A stretch of 64,000 nucleotides of DNA from Butyrivibrio sp. MC2021. Its GTDB lineage: Bacteria; Bacillota; Clostridia; Lachnospirales; Lachnospiraceae. Below the pieces are notes generated by a model that ran no database searches, had not been told where the DNA came from, and was given only the letters and a program-made list of their open reading frames with translations. This document shows positions 8,222 through 16,058 of the stretch, piece after piece. The DNA lies in NCBI RefSeq assembly GCF_000621605.1, contig NZ_JHXX01000001.1:186001-250000 (forward strand), in the 5' to 3' direction. Both the position numbers and the translations under genes were made by a program. Position 1 is the stretch's first letter; the number at the start of each line of letters is the position of its first letter.

Positions 8222-8995
8222 ATGGATGAAGCGGGAAAGAATAAATTATGGGAAGATTACCATAAGAATAAGTCCCAGGAACTGAGAGAGCAGCTCATTT
8301 TGGAGTATGCTCCTTTAGTCAAGCTGGTTGCCGGAAGACTCAGCATGTACCTCGGATTTAACGTGGAATATGATGACCTTGTGGGCTATGGCATATTTGG
8401 TCTTATCGATGCCATCGACAAGTTCGATCTTATGAAGGACGTTAAGTTTGAGACCTATGCAAGCCTTCGTATTAGAGGCGCCATTCTTGACCAGATAAGG
8501 AAAATGGACTGGATTCCCAGAACCATAAGGCAGAGACAGAAAAAGATCGATGCCGCCATCAGGGAAATCGAAAGAGACAAGGGACATGTGGCTACAGATG
8601 CTGAAATCGCCGCAAAGATGGAGATTTCAGAGGATGAATACGCCAACTGGCAGAGCCAGATGAAAGTCACCGGTGTTGTTTCTTTGAATGAATTCATGGA
8701 TCAGGGAGCTGATATTCCTGAGGATGCCAATAACAGAAGTGCAGGTTTTGTAAAACCTGAGGAAGCCATTGAAAAAGAAGAGCTCAAAAAAATGCTGGCA
8801 CAATCCCTTGAGCTTTTAACTGATAAAGAAAAGAAGGTTATTCTTTTGTACTATTATGAGGAGCTTACACTTAAGGAAATAAGTGAAGTACTGGAGGTTT
8901 CTGAATCCAGAGTATCCCAACTTCATACAAAAGCTCTTCACAAAATGCGAGAAAAACTAGGAGCTTATCTTGGAATACTGACTAACTCCAGATAA
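8222..8995 (+). CDS. sigD: Motility sigma factor (SigD/FliA/WhiG family)
   Basis: 257-residue sigma-28-type factor. Region 2 contains EYDDLVGYGIFGLIDAIDKF and FETYASLRIRGAILDQIRK in pieces (residues about 45-90), with DWIPR at the 2.4/3.0 boundary. Region 4 has LTDKEKKVILLYYYEELTLKEI and SRVSQLHTKAL. It directs transcription of late flagellar and chemotaxis genes from TAAA/GCCGATAA-type promoters such as the one before cheA. The order cheC-cheD-sigD matches the end of the B. subtilis fla/che operon. An anti-sigma factor FlgM is not encoded here. Confidence 0.94.
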   Translation: MDEAGKNKLWEDYHKNKSQELREQLILEYAPLVKLVAGRLSMYLGFNVEYDDLVGYGIFGLIDAIDKFDLMKDVKFETYASLRIRGAILDQIRKMDWIPRTIRQRQKKIDAAIREIERDKGHVATDAEIAAKMEISEDEYANWQSQMKVTGVVSLNEFMDQGADIPEDANNRSAGFVKPEEAIEKEELKKMLAQSLELLTDKEKKVILLYYYEELTLKEISEVLEVSESRVSQLHTKALHKMREKLGAYLGILTNSR

Positions 8996-9014
8996 ATAAC
9001 AAAGGGGTAAAGCT

Positions 9015-10592
9015 ATGAACGGTTATTTTCAGCTTGTGATCACTCCAAAAGGTACAGGAATAAGGGTTTATGCTCCCACAGACGGAGATGAACCCTTACA
9101 TGTTAATGATGTAAGAGATTATTTAGAAGATCGCAAAATTCAATATGATACTGTTGTTGTAAATGATGCTGTGACAAAAGCGGACGGAGAGGTTGTTATC
9201 TTAACCGAAGCGCAGATCCTGCCGGAGCGCGAAGGTGTAAAATTTGACGTTTCCAAGGACCGTATGACTGTCACGGCCTTTTTTTATCCTCCATCAGAGG
9301 GCGCAGAGCTCATGGAGGAAAAAGAGGTTCTGGGAAGCCTTGCCTACAGAAAGATCACCTATGGCATTCAGACAGAGGCAATCCATGACTTTTTTGTCAA
9401 CAGGCATTATTGTAAAGAGATAGTTGTAGCCCAGGGTAAGCCGGTAAAAGAAGGTAAAAACGGCTATGTGGAGCTGCATTTTAACAAGAGTCTAAGGCCC
9501 AGGCCCACACTTCGCGAAGATGGAAGTGTCGACTACTTTAATCTCAATATCATCAATAACGTCGAAGAGGGACAGCTCCTTGCCACCTATCATCCGGAGG
9601 TTCCCGGAGAACCCGGAACCAATGTTTATGGCGAAACAATAAAGGCTGCGGTAGTAAAACCATCCATGATCAAATTCGGTAAGAATACGACGCTTTCTGA
9701 GGATAAGCTGACGCTGACCGCTGCAAAATCAGGGCATGTCACTGTAAAAGACGGAAAAGTAACCGTTTCTGATGTGCTTGTAGTTGAAAATGTTGACGTT
9801 TCAACAGGAAATATTGATTATGAGGGAAGCGTTGAGGTGAAAGGCGTTGTGGCTTCCAATTTTTCCGTAAAAGCAGGCAGTAACGTGCTTGTAAAAGGTA
9901 TAGTGGAAGGTGCCACCATTGAGGCCGGAAATGACGTTATCCTGGAGTGCGGAGCCAAAGCCGGAGGAAATATCAAAGCCGGAGGAAATATAATCTCTAA
10001 ATTCATAGAAAATGCCAACGTAACAGCCAAGGGCGGTATCACAAGCGAATGTATCCTTCATTCAACGGTTATTTCCGGAACAGAGATAAATGTTACTGGA
10101 AAAAGAGGATTTATTGCCGGCGGAAAGGTTATAGCCGCTGACAGGATCGAAGCCAAGATCCTGGGTTCGGAAATGGGTACCAATACAGTTGTTGAAGTTG
10201 GCGCGGATCCTCAGGTGAAGCTTCGTCTTAAGGAAATACAGAAATCCATGGCTGAAGCCGGAAAGCAGATAGAATCCATGAAGCCTACTATCGACGGATT
10301 TGCCAAGCTTCTGAAAGCGGGAGCCAAGCTCACTCCTGATCAGATAGCCAATGTAAAGAAGCTCATGGAACTGGATAAGATGCTTAAGGCAAAAATGCAG
10401 ACAGAAAGTGACGAATATGCTGAACTGATGGAGAAACTGTCAGAGCAGAAGGAGGCAATGGTTCTTGTGGAAAGCATTGCTTATCCTGGACTTACGGTCA
10501 ATATCGGGGAACTTTCAATGATCGTTAAGAAGCCTGTTCAGCATAGCAGATTTGTTGTTGATAAAGGGGATGTACGTTTGGCGCCTTTTTGA
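9015..10592 (+). CDS. fapA: FapA (DUF342) flagellar assembly protein A
   Basis: 525 residues, DUF342/FapA family. The central part (about 260-390) is a run of short beta repeats rich in Gly and Val (for example GSVEVKGVVASNF, EGATIEAGNDVI, GAKAGGNIKAGGNI), typical of a right-handed beta-helix. A Lys/Glu-rich helical segment (about 400-485) follows. Molecular function of the family is unsettled; it is commonly encoded in flagellar clusters. SD AAAGGGG precedes the ATG. It sits directly behind the sigma factor. Confidence 0.85.
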   Translation: MNGYFQLVITPKGTGIRVYAPTDGDEPLHVNDVRDYLEDRKIQYDTVVVNDAVTKADGEVVILTEAQILPEREGVKFDVSKDRMTVTAFFYPPSEGAELMEEKEVLGSLAYRKITYGIQTEAIHDFFVNRHYCKEIVVAQGKPVKEGKNGYVELHFNKSLRPRPTLREDGSVDYFNLNIINNVEEGQLLATYHPEVPGEPGTNVYGETIKAAVVKPSMIKFGKNTTLSEDKLTLTAAKSGHVTVKDGKVTVSDVLVVENVDVSTGNIDYEGSVEVKGVVASNFSVKAGSNVLVKGIVEGATIEAGNDVILECGAKAGGNIKAGGNIISKFIENANVTAKGGITSECILHSTVISGTEINVTGKRGFIAGGKVIAADRIEAKILGSEMGTNTVVEVGADPQVKLRLKEIQKSMAEAGKQIESMKPTIDGFAKLLKAGAKLTPDQIANVKKLMELDKMLKAKMQTESDEYAELMEKLSEQKEAMVLVESIAYPGLTVNIGELSMIVKKPVQHSRFVVDKGDVRLAPF

Positions 10593-10598
10593 TATAAT
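10590..10598 (+). promoter_or_regulatory. Extended -10 promoter candidate
   Basis: TGATATAAT (TG-n-TATAAT) spans the fapA stop codon. No good -35 box is seen 16-18 bp upstream, so it would depend on the TG extension. Transcription would start near 10605, right at the left arm of the inverted repeat at 10604-10651. Confidence 0.35.
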
Positions 10599-10603
10599 GA
10601 AGG

Positions 10604-10651
10604 TGACAAAAGCTTGATTTATGTGTATGGGGATGCGCTAAACTTTTGTCA
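10604..10651 (+). promoter_or_regulatory. 9-bp inverted repeat upstream of the 129-residue gene
   Basis: TGACAAAAG at 10604-10612 and CTTTTGTCA at 10643-10651 are perfect inverse copies around a 30-bp spacer. The inner ACAAAAG/CTTTTGT pair is the same as in the repeat before cheA. No T-run follows. It ends 34 bp before the next start codon. Confidence 0.45.
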
Positions 10652-10685
10652 TATCAGGTATGAACGGCAATGAGAGGAGGTAGTC

Positions 10686-11075
10686 ATGTCTATTAATAGA
10701 ATTGACTTCGGTGTAATTGCTGCCTCGAGTGAAGTGTCCACTATCAAGGCTGCAGAGGATGCAAGACCGCTTATCAATCAGCAGAATTTTCAGGCACAGT
10801 TCAATGAAGAAGTTGACAATCAGAGGAATCAGGTTAATCAGAAGGATGACGTTGGCCAGGGGGAGCTCCATTCCGATGCTCAGGAAAAGGGAAGCAACGA
10901 ATACATGGGCGACGGTGGCCAGAATCGCAGAGGTTCCAGAGGCGAAGATAAGAACGCAATTTTAGAGAAACAGCTCTCTGTAGAAAAAATGGAGAAGATT
11001 TCCAGCGGAATGCTGGATCGCCACGGAAAACCTGTTGATCTTAGTATTTCATCCGGATTTGATTTAAAGATTTAA
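10686..11075 (+). CDS. Unknown hydrophilic protein in the motility operon
   Basis: 129 residues, not recognised. No signal peptide or membrane segment is seen. The middle is very rich in Gln, Asn, Asp, Glu and Gly (about 33-95) and is probably disordered. A short ordered C-terminal motif reads HGKPVDLSISSGFDLKI. Strong SD GAGGAGG lies 7 bp before the ATG, so it is a real gene. Its place between fapA and a SwrB-like gene suggests a link with flagella. The composition resembles export substrates or chaperone-type flagellar accessory proteins, but no homology can be claimed. Confidence 0.6.
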   Translation: MSINRIDFGVIAASSEVSTIKAAEDARPLINQQNFQAQFNEEVDNQRNQVNQKDDVGQGELHSDAQEKGSNEYMGDGGQNRRGSRGEDKNAILEKQLSVEKMEKISSGMLDRHGKPVDLSISSGFDLKI

Positions 11076-11128
11076 ATTAACTATAATATAATTAATTAAC
11101 TGTGTTTGTTGGGATATTGGGCGGAGAT

Positions 11129-12226
11129 ATGATAAGCATTACTGAGATTGTTCTTATTGTCGCTGGTTTTGCGGCAATTATAATTGGCTATATTCTTCCT
11201 GCGGGTAAGGACCTGGATGAAGAAGATAAGCTGCTCATGGAGAGGGAGATCCGTGAGCTTGTTCGTCGTGAAGTAGAAGACCAGAAAGAAACCATAGAAA
11301 ACATGGTTGATGATACGGTTGACAACTCACTTGACAGAACAGAACGTGCCATGGAGCGCATTTCTAATGAAAAAATGTCTGCAATCGGGGAATATTCCGA
11401 TACTGTCATAAATGATATCCACAAAAATCATGATGAAGTAATGTTTATGTACGATATGCTTAATGATAAGCATAAGAATCTCACCTCAGTAGTCACTGAG
11501 GTTACTAAGCGTGCCGATGAAGCCAAGCAGGCTGTTCTTGATGCTGAAGCCACAGCCAGAGATGCAAGGCAGGAGGCTGACGCTTTCAGAGCAGCAAGAG
11601 AAGAAAATGTAAGAGCGATTTTCCTTGATACCGAGGAAGACAAACTCAGCGGTATCCATATTCCATATAAAGAAAAACCTGAATCAGGTCTTCAGAGACT
11701 TGCCAAGGCCCAGACCATGGCTATGGAACAGGCACCTGTTCCCGGACCGGAACCTATTTCAGCACCTGCTGATGTTCCTACAAGTATTCCTGCTTCTACA
11801 GAGCCGGCGGCAAGAGTGGCAAGACCCGAAACCAAGCCTGTTCCCGCAGCTATTGAGAGCGGCTACGTTGATGAGAGTAATCTTAAGGAGCTTAAGGAGC
11901 TCAGTCAGATAAGAGCGGAGGTTATTTCAGCGGAGAAAGCCAGCAATCTTCATGTTATTGGCAATACCTCCATGGAGGTTGTCACACCTCAGCAGTCCAA
12001 GGTTGTTTCCATCAATGATGCAGCCAGGATCCCGGCCAGAAGGGACAATCCCGACAAGAATATGCAGGAGCTTACCGCCAATGATCCTATTTCACAGAAC
12101 AGACAGATCATTGAGATGCATAAAGCCGGTAAGTCCAATATGGTCATTGCCAGAGAGCTTGGTCTTGGAATAGGCGAGGTCAAACTTGTAATAGATCTTT
12201 CAAATAAACACAGAAAGGTAAAGTAA
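11129..12226 (+). CDS. SwrB/DUF6115-like membrane-anchored coiled-coil protein
   Basis: About 365 residues. One N-terminal membrane segment (ITEIVLIVAGFAAIIIGYIL), a long charged coiled coil (about 25-190), a Pro-rich linker (about 210-260), and a C-terminal helix-turn-helix-like segment (IIEMHKAGKSNMVIARELGL) that is the hallmark of DUF6115. B. subtilis SwrB has the same plan and the same address: behind sigD and before rpsB-tsf. SwrB helps activate the flagellar export apparatus. A GTG at 11102 would add nine residues but has no SD; the ATG at 11129 has GGCGGAG close by, though the spacing is short. Confidence 0.72.
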   Translation: MISITEIVLIVAGFAAIIIGYILPAGKDLDEEDKLLMEREIRELVRREVEDQKETIENMVDDTVDNSLDRTERAMERISNEKMSAIGEYSDTVINDIHKNHDEVMFMYDMLNDKHKNLTSVVTEVTKRADEAKQAVLDAEATARDARQEADAFRAAREENVRAIFLDTEEDKLSGIHIPYKEKPESGLQRLAKAQTMAMEQAPVPGPEPISAPADVPTSIPASTEPAARVARPETKPVPAAIESGYVDESNLKELKELSQIRAEVISAEKASNLHVIGNTSMEVVTPQQSKVVSINDAARIPARRDNPDKNMQELTANDPISQNRQIIEMHKAGKSNMVIARELGLGIGEVKLVIDLSNKHRKVK

Positions 12227-12230
12227 TTAA

Positions 12231-13001
12231 ATGAAACTCAAGTATTACCTTCGCGGAATGGGTATAGGAATTATCCTGACTGCGATTGTTATGGGCTTCG
12301 CGCTTGGGGGCAGGAAAAAGACCATCAGTGATGCTGAAGTTATCGAAAGAGCCAAAGCACTGGGAATGGTTGAAGCTTCAAGCGGTGTTCTTTCTCAATA
12401 TGCAGAAGGAGGAGAACAGAACGATGAAAATAATACGACTACATCCGATACGTCACTGGATCAAACAGGAGAAGAAGTATCTGAAGAAGTCAACCAAGGG
12501 ATCTCTTCGACAGATCAATCAGTTTCGGACCTTTTTGAAAAAACGCCGGAAGGAGAGAATCAGGAGGGAGAAGATAGCGAATCTGTTGGCCAGACTGATG
12601 AACAAACAGTCGAAACAATAAATGACAGTGCTACAGCAACATCAGCTACTCCTGAGACTGCTTCAGACAATACTGATTCTACCGAGGAAGTAGCATCTGC
12701 CGATCAGGACAATACAGAAGAGACAGGTAATGCTGATATATCAGAGATAACAGAAAATGATACACCGGTATCCACCGGCACTTTCAGAACCAGCGAAACC
12801 AAAACCATCAATATCCCTGGCGGACTTAGCAGCGATTCAGTTGCAGCCATTCTTTATAAAGAAGGTCTGGTTGATAATGCCACCAATTTTAATCGCTATC
12901 TGATAGAGCGCAACATGGACAGATACATCAGAAGCGGCACCAAGACTATTCCTGCCGGAGCTGATTACGAGCAGATCGCCAATATCATATGTAAATCTTA
13001 A
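12231..13001 (+). CDS. Membrane-anchored protein with MltG/YceG LysM-like end
   Basis: 256 residues. N-terminal membrane anchor (GMGIGIILTAIVMGFALGG), then a long acidic Ser/Thr/Glu-rich linker (about 45-185) likely to be disordered outside the membrane, and a compact C-terminal domain (about 190-256) with INIPGGLSSDSVAAILYKEG, the LysM-like module that normally precedes the catalytic part of the endolytic transglycosylase MltG. The catalytic MltG domain is absent, so this is probably a peptidoglycan-binding or regulatory fragment, not an enzyme. Four bp after the SwrB-like gene; a terminator follows immediately. Confidence 0.65.
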   Translation: MKLKYYLRGMGIGIILTAIVMGFALGGRKKTISDAEVIERAKALGMVEASSGVLSQYAEGGEQNDENNTTTSDTSLDQTGEEVSEEVNQGISSTDQSVSDLFEKTPEGENQEGEDSESVGQTDEQTVETINDSATATSATPETASDNTDSTEEVASADQDNTEETGNADISEITENDTPVSTGTFRTSETKTINIPGGLSSDSVAAILYKEGLVDNATNFNRYLIERNMDRYIRSGTKTIPAGADYEQIANIICKS

Positions 13002-13040
13002 AAGCGACTTTTCTATATAATATGTTGAAAGGTCGCTTTT
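13000..13040 (+). terminator. Intrinsic terminator ending the motility operon
   Basis: AAAAGCGACTTTTC (13000-13013) pairs with GAAAGGTCGCTTTT (13027-13040) over 14 positions with one G-U pair; the loop is 13 nt. The 3' arm ends in TTTT. It overlaps the stop codon of the preceding gene and separates it from the rpsB promoter. Confidence 0.8.
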
Positions 13041-13058
13041 ATAATCTAAAAAATCCCC

Positions 13059-13087
13059 TTGAAATATAATAAACTCTATGCTATAGT
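13059..13087 (+). promoter_or_regulatory. Sigma-A promoter of rpsB-tsf
   Basis: TTGAAA at 13059-13064, 17-bp spacer, TATAGT at 13082-13087, with a TG extension (TGC) just before the -10. The start point would be near 13094, giving a leader of about 184 nt before rpsB. Confidence 0.75.
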
Positions 13088-13093
13088 AAAAAA

Positions 13094-13277
13094 GCTGTGG
13101 ACTTATGGGATTATTATGCCCTGAGGAAACGGCGGAAACAAATAAACACGTGCGTTCAGACTCATTCCGGTGTCGGGATAACCGATCAGTTTGAGGGTCT
13201 TGCAATCAGGATGACGCGCCGGGTTGCTTAAAAAGGCTGCGAGGGCACGGAAGATCAAACCAAATGGAGGTAATATC
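13094..13277 (+). promoter_or_regulatory. Long 5' leader of rpsB (possible cis-regulatory RNA)
   Basis: Between the inferred start point and the rpsB ATG lie about 184 nt with no credible ORF. The middle is GC-richer than the other gaps here and has short complementary pieces (for example CTCA/TGAG around CGGT/ACCG near 13165-13205). This is longer than needed for translation and could hold an S2-responsive autoregulatory structure. I did not match it to a known leader family. SD GGAGG is at 13266-13270. Confidence 0.4.
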
Positions 13278-14045
13278 ATGAGCGTTGTATCAATGAAACA
13301 GTTACTTGAGGCAGGTGTACACTTCGGACACCAGACAAGAAGATGGAACCCTAAAATGGCTCCTTACATCTTCACAGAGAGAAACGGAATCCACATCATC
13401 GACCTTCAGAAGTCAGTTGTTAAGGTTGACGAGGCTTACAAGGCAGTATTCGAGATTGCACAGCAGGGTGGAACAATCCTTTTCGTTGGAACAAAGAAGC
13501 AGGCTCAGGACGCAGTTAAGACTGAGGCAGAGCGTTGCGGAATGTACTATGTAAATGAGAGATGGCTTGGCGGTATGCTTACAAACTTCAAGACCATCCA
13601 GTCAAGAATCGCAAGAATGAAGACTATCGAGAAGATGCAGGAAGACGGAACATTCGATGTTCTTCCTAAGAAGGAAGTAGCTCAGCTTAAGAAGGAGCTT
13701 TCTAAGCTTCAGGCTAACCTTGGCGGAATCAGAGATATGAAGAGAATCCCTGACGCTATCTTCGTAGTAGACCCTAAGAAAGAAAGAATCTGCATCCAGG
13801 AAGCAGAGTCTCTTGGAATCACACTTATCGGTATCGGCGATACAAACTGTGATCCTGAAGAGCTTGATTTCATCATCCCTGGTAACGATGATGCTATCAG
13901 AGCAGTAAAGCTTATCGTTGGTAAGATGGCTGACGCTGTTATCGAGGCTAATCAGGGTGCTGAGGCTGATACAGCAGCTGGCTATGTTGCAGCTGACGCT
14001 GAGACAGAGGCTTCTGATATCGAGGAAGTTGTAGCAGCTGAGTAA
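13278..14045 (+). CDS. rpsB: 30S ribosomal protein S2
   Basis: 255 residues, full-length S2: starts [19 protein letters not shown] and contains [33 protein letters not shown] and DPKKERI. The start at 13278 is set by GGAGG 8 bp upstream; an upstream in-frame codon at 13224 would add 18 unrelated residues. The C-terminal 30 residues are acidic and Ala-rich. Codon use is strongly biased, as expected for a highly expressed gene. Forms an operon with tsf. Confidence 0.97.
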   Translation: MSVVSMKQLLEAGVHFGHQTRRWNPKMAPYIFTERNGIHIIDLQKSVVKVDEAYKAVFEIAQQGGTILFVGTKKQAQDAVKTEAERCGMYYVNERWLGGMLTNFKTIQSRIARMKTIEKMQEDGTFDVLPKKEVAQLKKELSKLQANLGGIRDMKRIPDAIFVVDPKKERICIQEAESLGITLIGIGDTNCDPEELDFIIPGNDDAIRAVKLIVGKMADAVIEANQGAEADTAAGYVAADAETEASDIEEVVAAE

Positions 14046-14077
14046 TCAGATTTTGCGAAAATAATATAAAACATAAT

Positions 14078-14103
14078 GATGCCGGAACAGACTGTCCGGC
14101 ATC
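14078..14103 (+). other. Intergenic hairpin between rpsB and tsf
   Basis: GATGCCGGA (14078-14086) pairs perfectly with TCCGGCATC (14095-14103) around an 8-nt loop. No T-run follows, so it is more likely a processing or partial attenuation site that adjusts the S2 to EF-Ts ratio than a full terminator. Confidence 0.55.
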
Positions 14104-14126
14104 AAGAATATATGGAGGAAAAATAA

Positions 14127-15080
14127 ATGGCTATCACAGCAGCAATGGTTAAAGAGTTACGTGAGTCTACCGGCGCAGGTATGATGGAGTGCAAAAAGGC
14201 TCTTACAGAGACTAACGGAGATATGGATGCAGCAGTTGAATACCTTAGAAAGAACGGTATCATGAAGGCTGAGAAGAAGGCTAGCAGAATCGCAGCTGAG
14301 GGTCTTACAAGAGTTGCTGTTAAGGATGACAAGACTGCAGCAGTTGTTGAGGTTAACTCAGAGACTGACTTTGTTGCTCAGAACGACAAGTTCCAGGCAT
14401 TCGTAGAGGCAGTTGCTACTCAGGCTGTTAATTCTGATTCAGCTGATCTTGAGTCATTCATGGCTGAGAAGTGGAACCTTGACGAGTCTAAGTCTGTAAA
14501 TGATGCTCTTGTAGAGATCACAGCAGTTATCTCTGAGAAGCTTTCAATCAGACGTTTCGAGAAGGTTGTTGCTTCTAACGGTATCGTAGTTCCTTACGTA
14601 CACGGCGGCGGCAAGATCTCTGTTATCGTAGAGGCTGAGACAGACGTAGTTAACGATGCAGTTAAGGAAGCTGTAAAGAACGTTGCTATGCAGGTTGCAG
14701 CTCTTAATCCTAAGTATGTTGCTACTGAGGAAGTATCTCAGGAGTACAGAGATCATGAGAAGGAGATCCTTCTTGCTCAGGCTATGAAGGAGAACGAGGA
14801 GCTTCCTGAAGGAAAGAGAAAACCTCAGGAGATCATCGAGAAGATGCTTATCGGTCGTCTTAACAAGGAGCTTAAGGAAATCTGCCTTAACGAGCAGGTT
14901 TACGTAAAGGCTGAGGACGGAAAGCAGACTGTTGGCCAGTACGTAGCACAGGTTGCTAAGGCTAACAACGCTAACTTCAAGATCAAGAGATTCGTTCGTT
15001 TCGAGACCGGTGAGGGTATCGAGAAGAAGAACGAGAACTTCGCTGAGGAAGTTGCTAAGCAGGCAGCTGGCCTTAACTAA
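14127..15080 (+). CDS. tsf: Elongation factor Ts
   Basis: 317 residues. The N-terminal UBA-like domain has the signature VKELRESTGAGMMECKKAL, followed by the two-part core with VNSETDFVAQND. It is the guanine-nucleotide exchange factor for EF-Tu. Slightly longer than the E. coli form (283 residues) because of an expanded core region, as in many Clostridia. Good SD (GGAGG). The next gene, minC, has a separate promoter after a strong terminator. Confidence 0.97.
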   Translation: MAITAAMVKELRESTGAGMMECKKALTETNGDMDAAVEYLRKNGIMKAEKKASRIAAEGLTRVAVKDDKTAAVVEVNSETDFVAQNDKFQAFVEAVATQAVNSDSADLESFMAEKWNLDESKSVNDALVEITAVISEKLSIRRFEKVVASNGIVVPYVHGGGKISVIVEAETDVVNDAVKEAVKNVAMQVAALNPKYVATEEVSQEYRDHEKEILLAQAMKENEELPEGKRKPQEIIEKMLIGRLNKELKEICLNEQVYVKAEDGKQTVGQYVAQVAKANNANFKIKRFVRFETGEGIEKKNENFAEEVAKQAAGLN

Positions 15081-15107
15081 TCTCTGATATATATTTGAAA
15101 CTTATGA

Positions 15108-15148
15108 GAATCGGATTTTCGTTATCACGAAAGTCCGGTTCTTTTTTT
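15108..15148 (+). terminator. Intrinsic terminator after tsf
   Basis: GAATCGGATTTTCG (15108-15121) pairs with CGAAAGTCCGGTTC (15128-15141) with one G-U pair and one mismatch at most, loop TTATCA, followed by seven Ts (15142-15148). Confidence 0.88.
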
Positions 15149-15206
15149 ACTTGTCCGGAGTAACTGGAATACTGAATTTCGTTAGTATATAAGCGGATTT
15201 TGTGTG

Positions 15207-15235
15207 TTTAAATTTGTATTGAAATGACATATAAT
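15207..15235 (+). promoter_or_regulatory. Promoter candidate for minCDE
   Basis: TTTAAA at 15207-15212, 17 bp, perfect TATAAT at 15230-15235. About 47 bp upstream of the minC start and downstream of the tsf terminator, so the min genes form their own transcription unit. Confidence 0.55.
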
Positions 15236-15282
15236 TGTAAAGTATGTTTGCGTATGAAATTGAAAAGGTTGGGTGACCAATA

Positions 15283-16029
15283 TTGAATCAGAAAGTTACA
15301 ATCAAAGGTACTAAGTCTGGAATTATTCTTGTCCTGGATCCGGAATATTCATTTGAACAATTAGAGGATGATATAGCCAAGAAGTTTAAGGAAGCTGCTT
15401 CTTTTTTCGGCAAGAGCAGCATGGGACTTATCATTCGCGGAAGAAAATTAAGTGATGATGAGCAGGATGCTGTTGTAGATATTATCGAGAACAATTCAGA
15501 TCTTACCATTTCCTGCATTATCAATGAAGAGGATGAGATTGATAAATATATTGTAGAAGCCATGGCCAAAAGAACTGCCGGAAAATCAGATGAACAGGCA
15601 GGAGAGGATGACAGCGATCTTGTACAGATTGATCCATCCAATGCAAGGATATTTAAGGGGAACCTCAGATCAGGCCAGGATATTTCATGTAAGGAGAGTG
15701 TAGTTGTACTGGGAGATGTTAAGCCCGGTGCCAGCGTCACATCCTACGGCAGCATTTATATTCTTGGTGAACTTAGAGGTAATGCATTTGCGGGAGCTGG
15801 CGGAGACAGAGACTGCGTTGTAATGGCATTGAAACTCAGCCCTTTGCAGGTCAGAATCGCAGATGCAATTGCTATTTCACCGGATGCCGAGAAGGGCCCC
15901 AAGCTCAGACTTCGCCGCAAAAAGCTTATGAGCAGCGAGGAAGAGCCTGAAGTAGCTTATATAGAAAACGGTCACATCATTAAGACCGCTTACGGACATC
16001 AGTTTTTAAGATCTTTTTATAAGATTTAA
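15283..16029 (+). CDS. minC: MinC, septum-site determining protein
   Basis: 248 residues. The TTG start gives NQKVTIKGTKSGIILVLD, which matches the usual MinC N-terminus, so no longer start is needed. The C-terminal beta-helical domain (about 120-215) has VVLGDVKPGASVTSYGSI and ILGELRGNAFAGA, the MinD/FtsZ-binding part. It inhibits FtsZ polymerisation away from mid-cell. minD follows after 29 bp. Confidence 0.93.
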   Translation: MNQKVTIKGTKSGIILVLDPEYSFEQLEDDIAKKFKEAASFFGKSSMGLIIRGRKLSDDEQDAVVDIIENNSDLTISCIINEEDEIDKYIVEAMAKRTAGKSDEQAGEDDSDLVQIDPSNARIFKGNLRSGQDISCKESVVVLGDVKPGASVTSYGSIYILGELRGNAFAGAGGDRDCVVMALKLSPLQVRIADAIAISPDAEKGPKLRLRRKKLMSSEEEPEVAYIENGHIIKTAYGHQFLRSFYKI

Positions 16030-16058
16030 GATTTAAGATTATAATTTGGAGGAAAAAT

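Noticed and set aside
13094..13277. c-di-GMP (GEMM) riboswitch in the rpsB leader
   Set aside because: Some GC-rich pieces drew attention, but the conserved GEMM core could not be traced and rpsB is not a plausible target.
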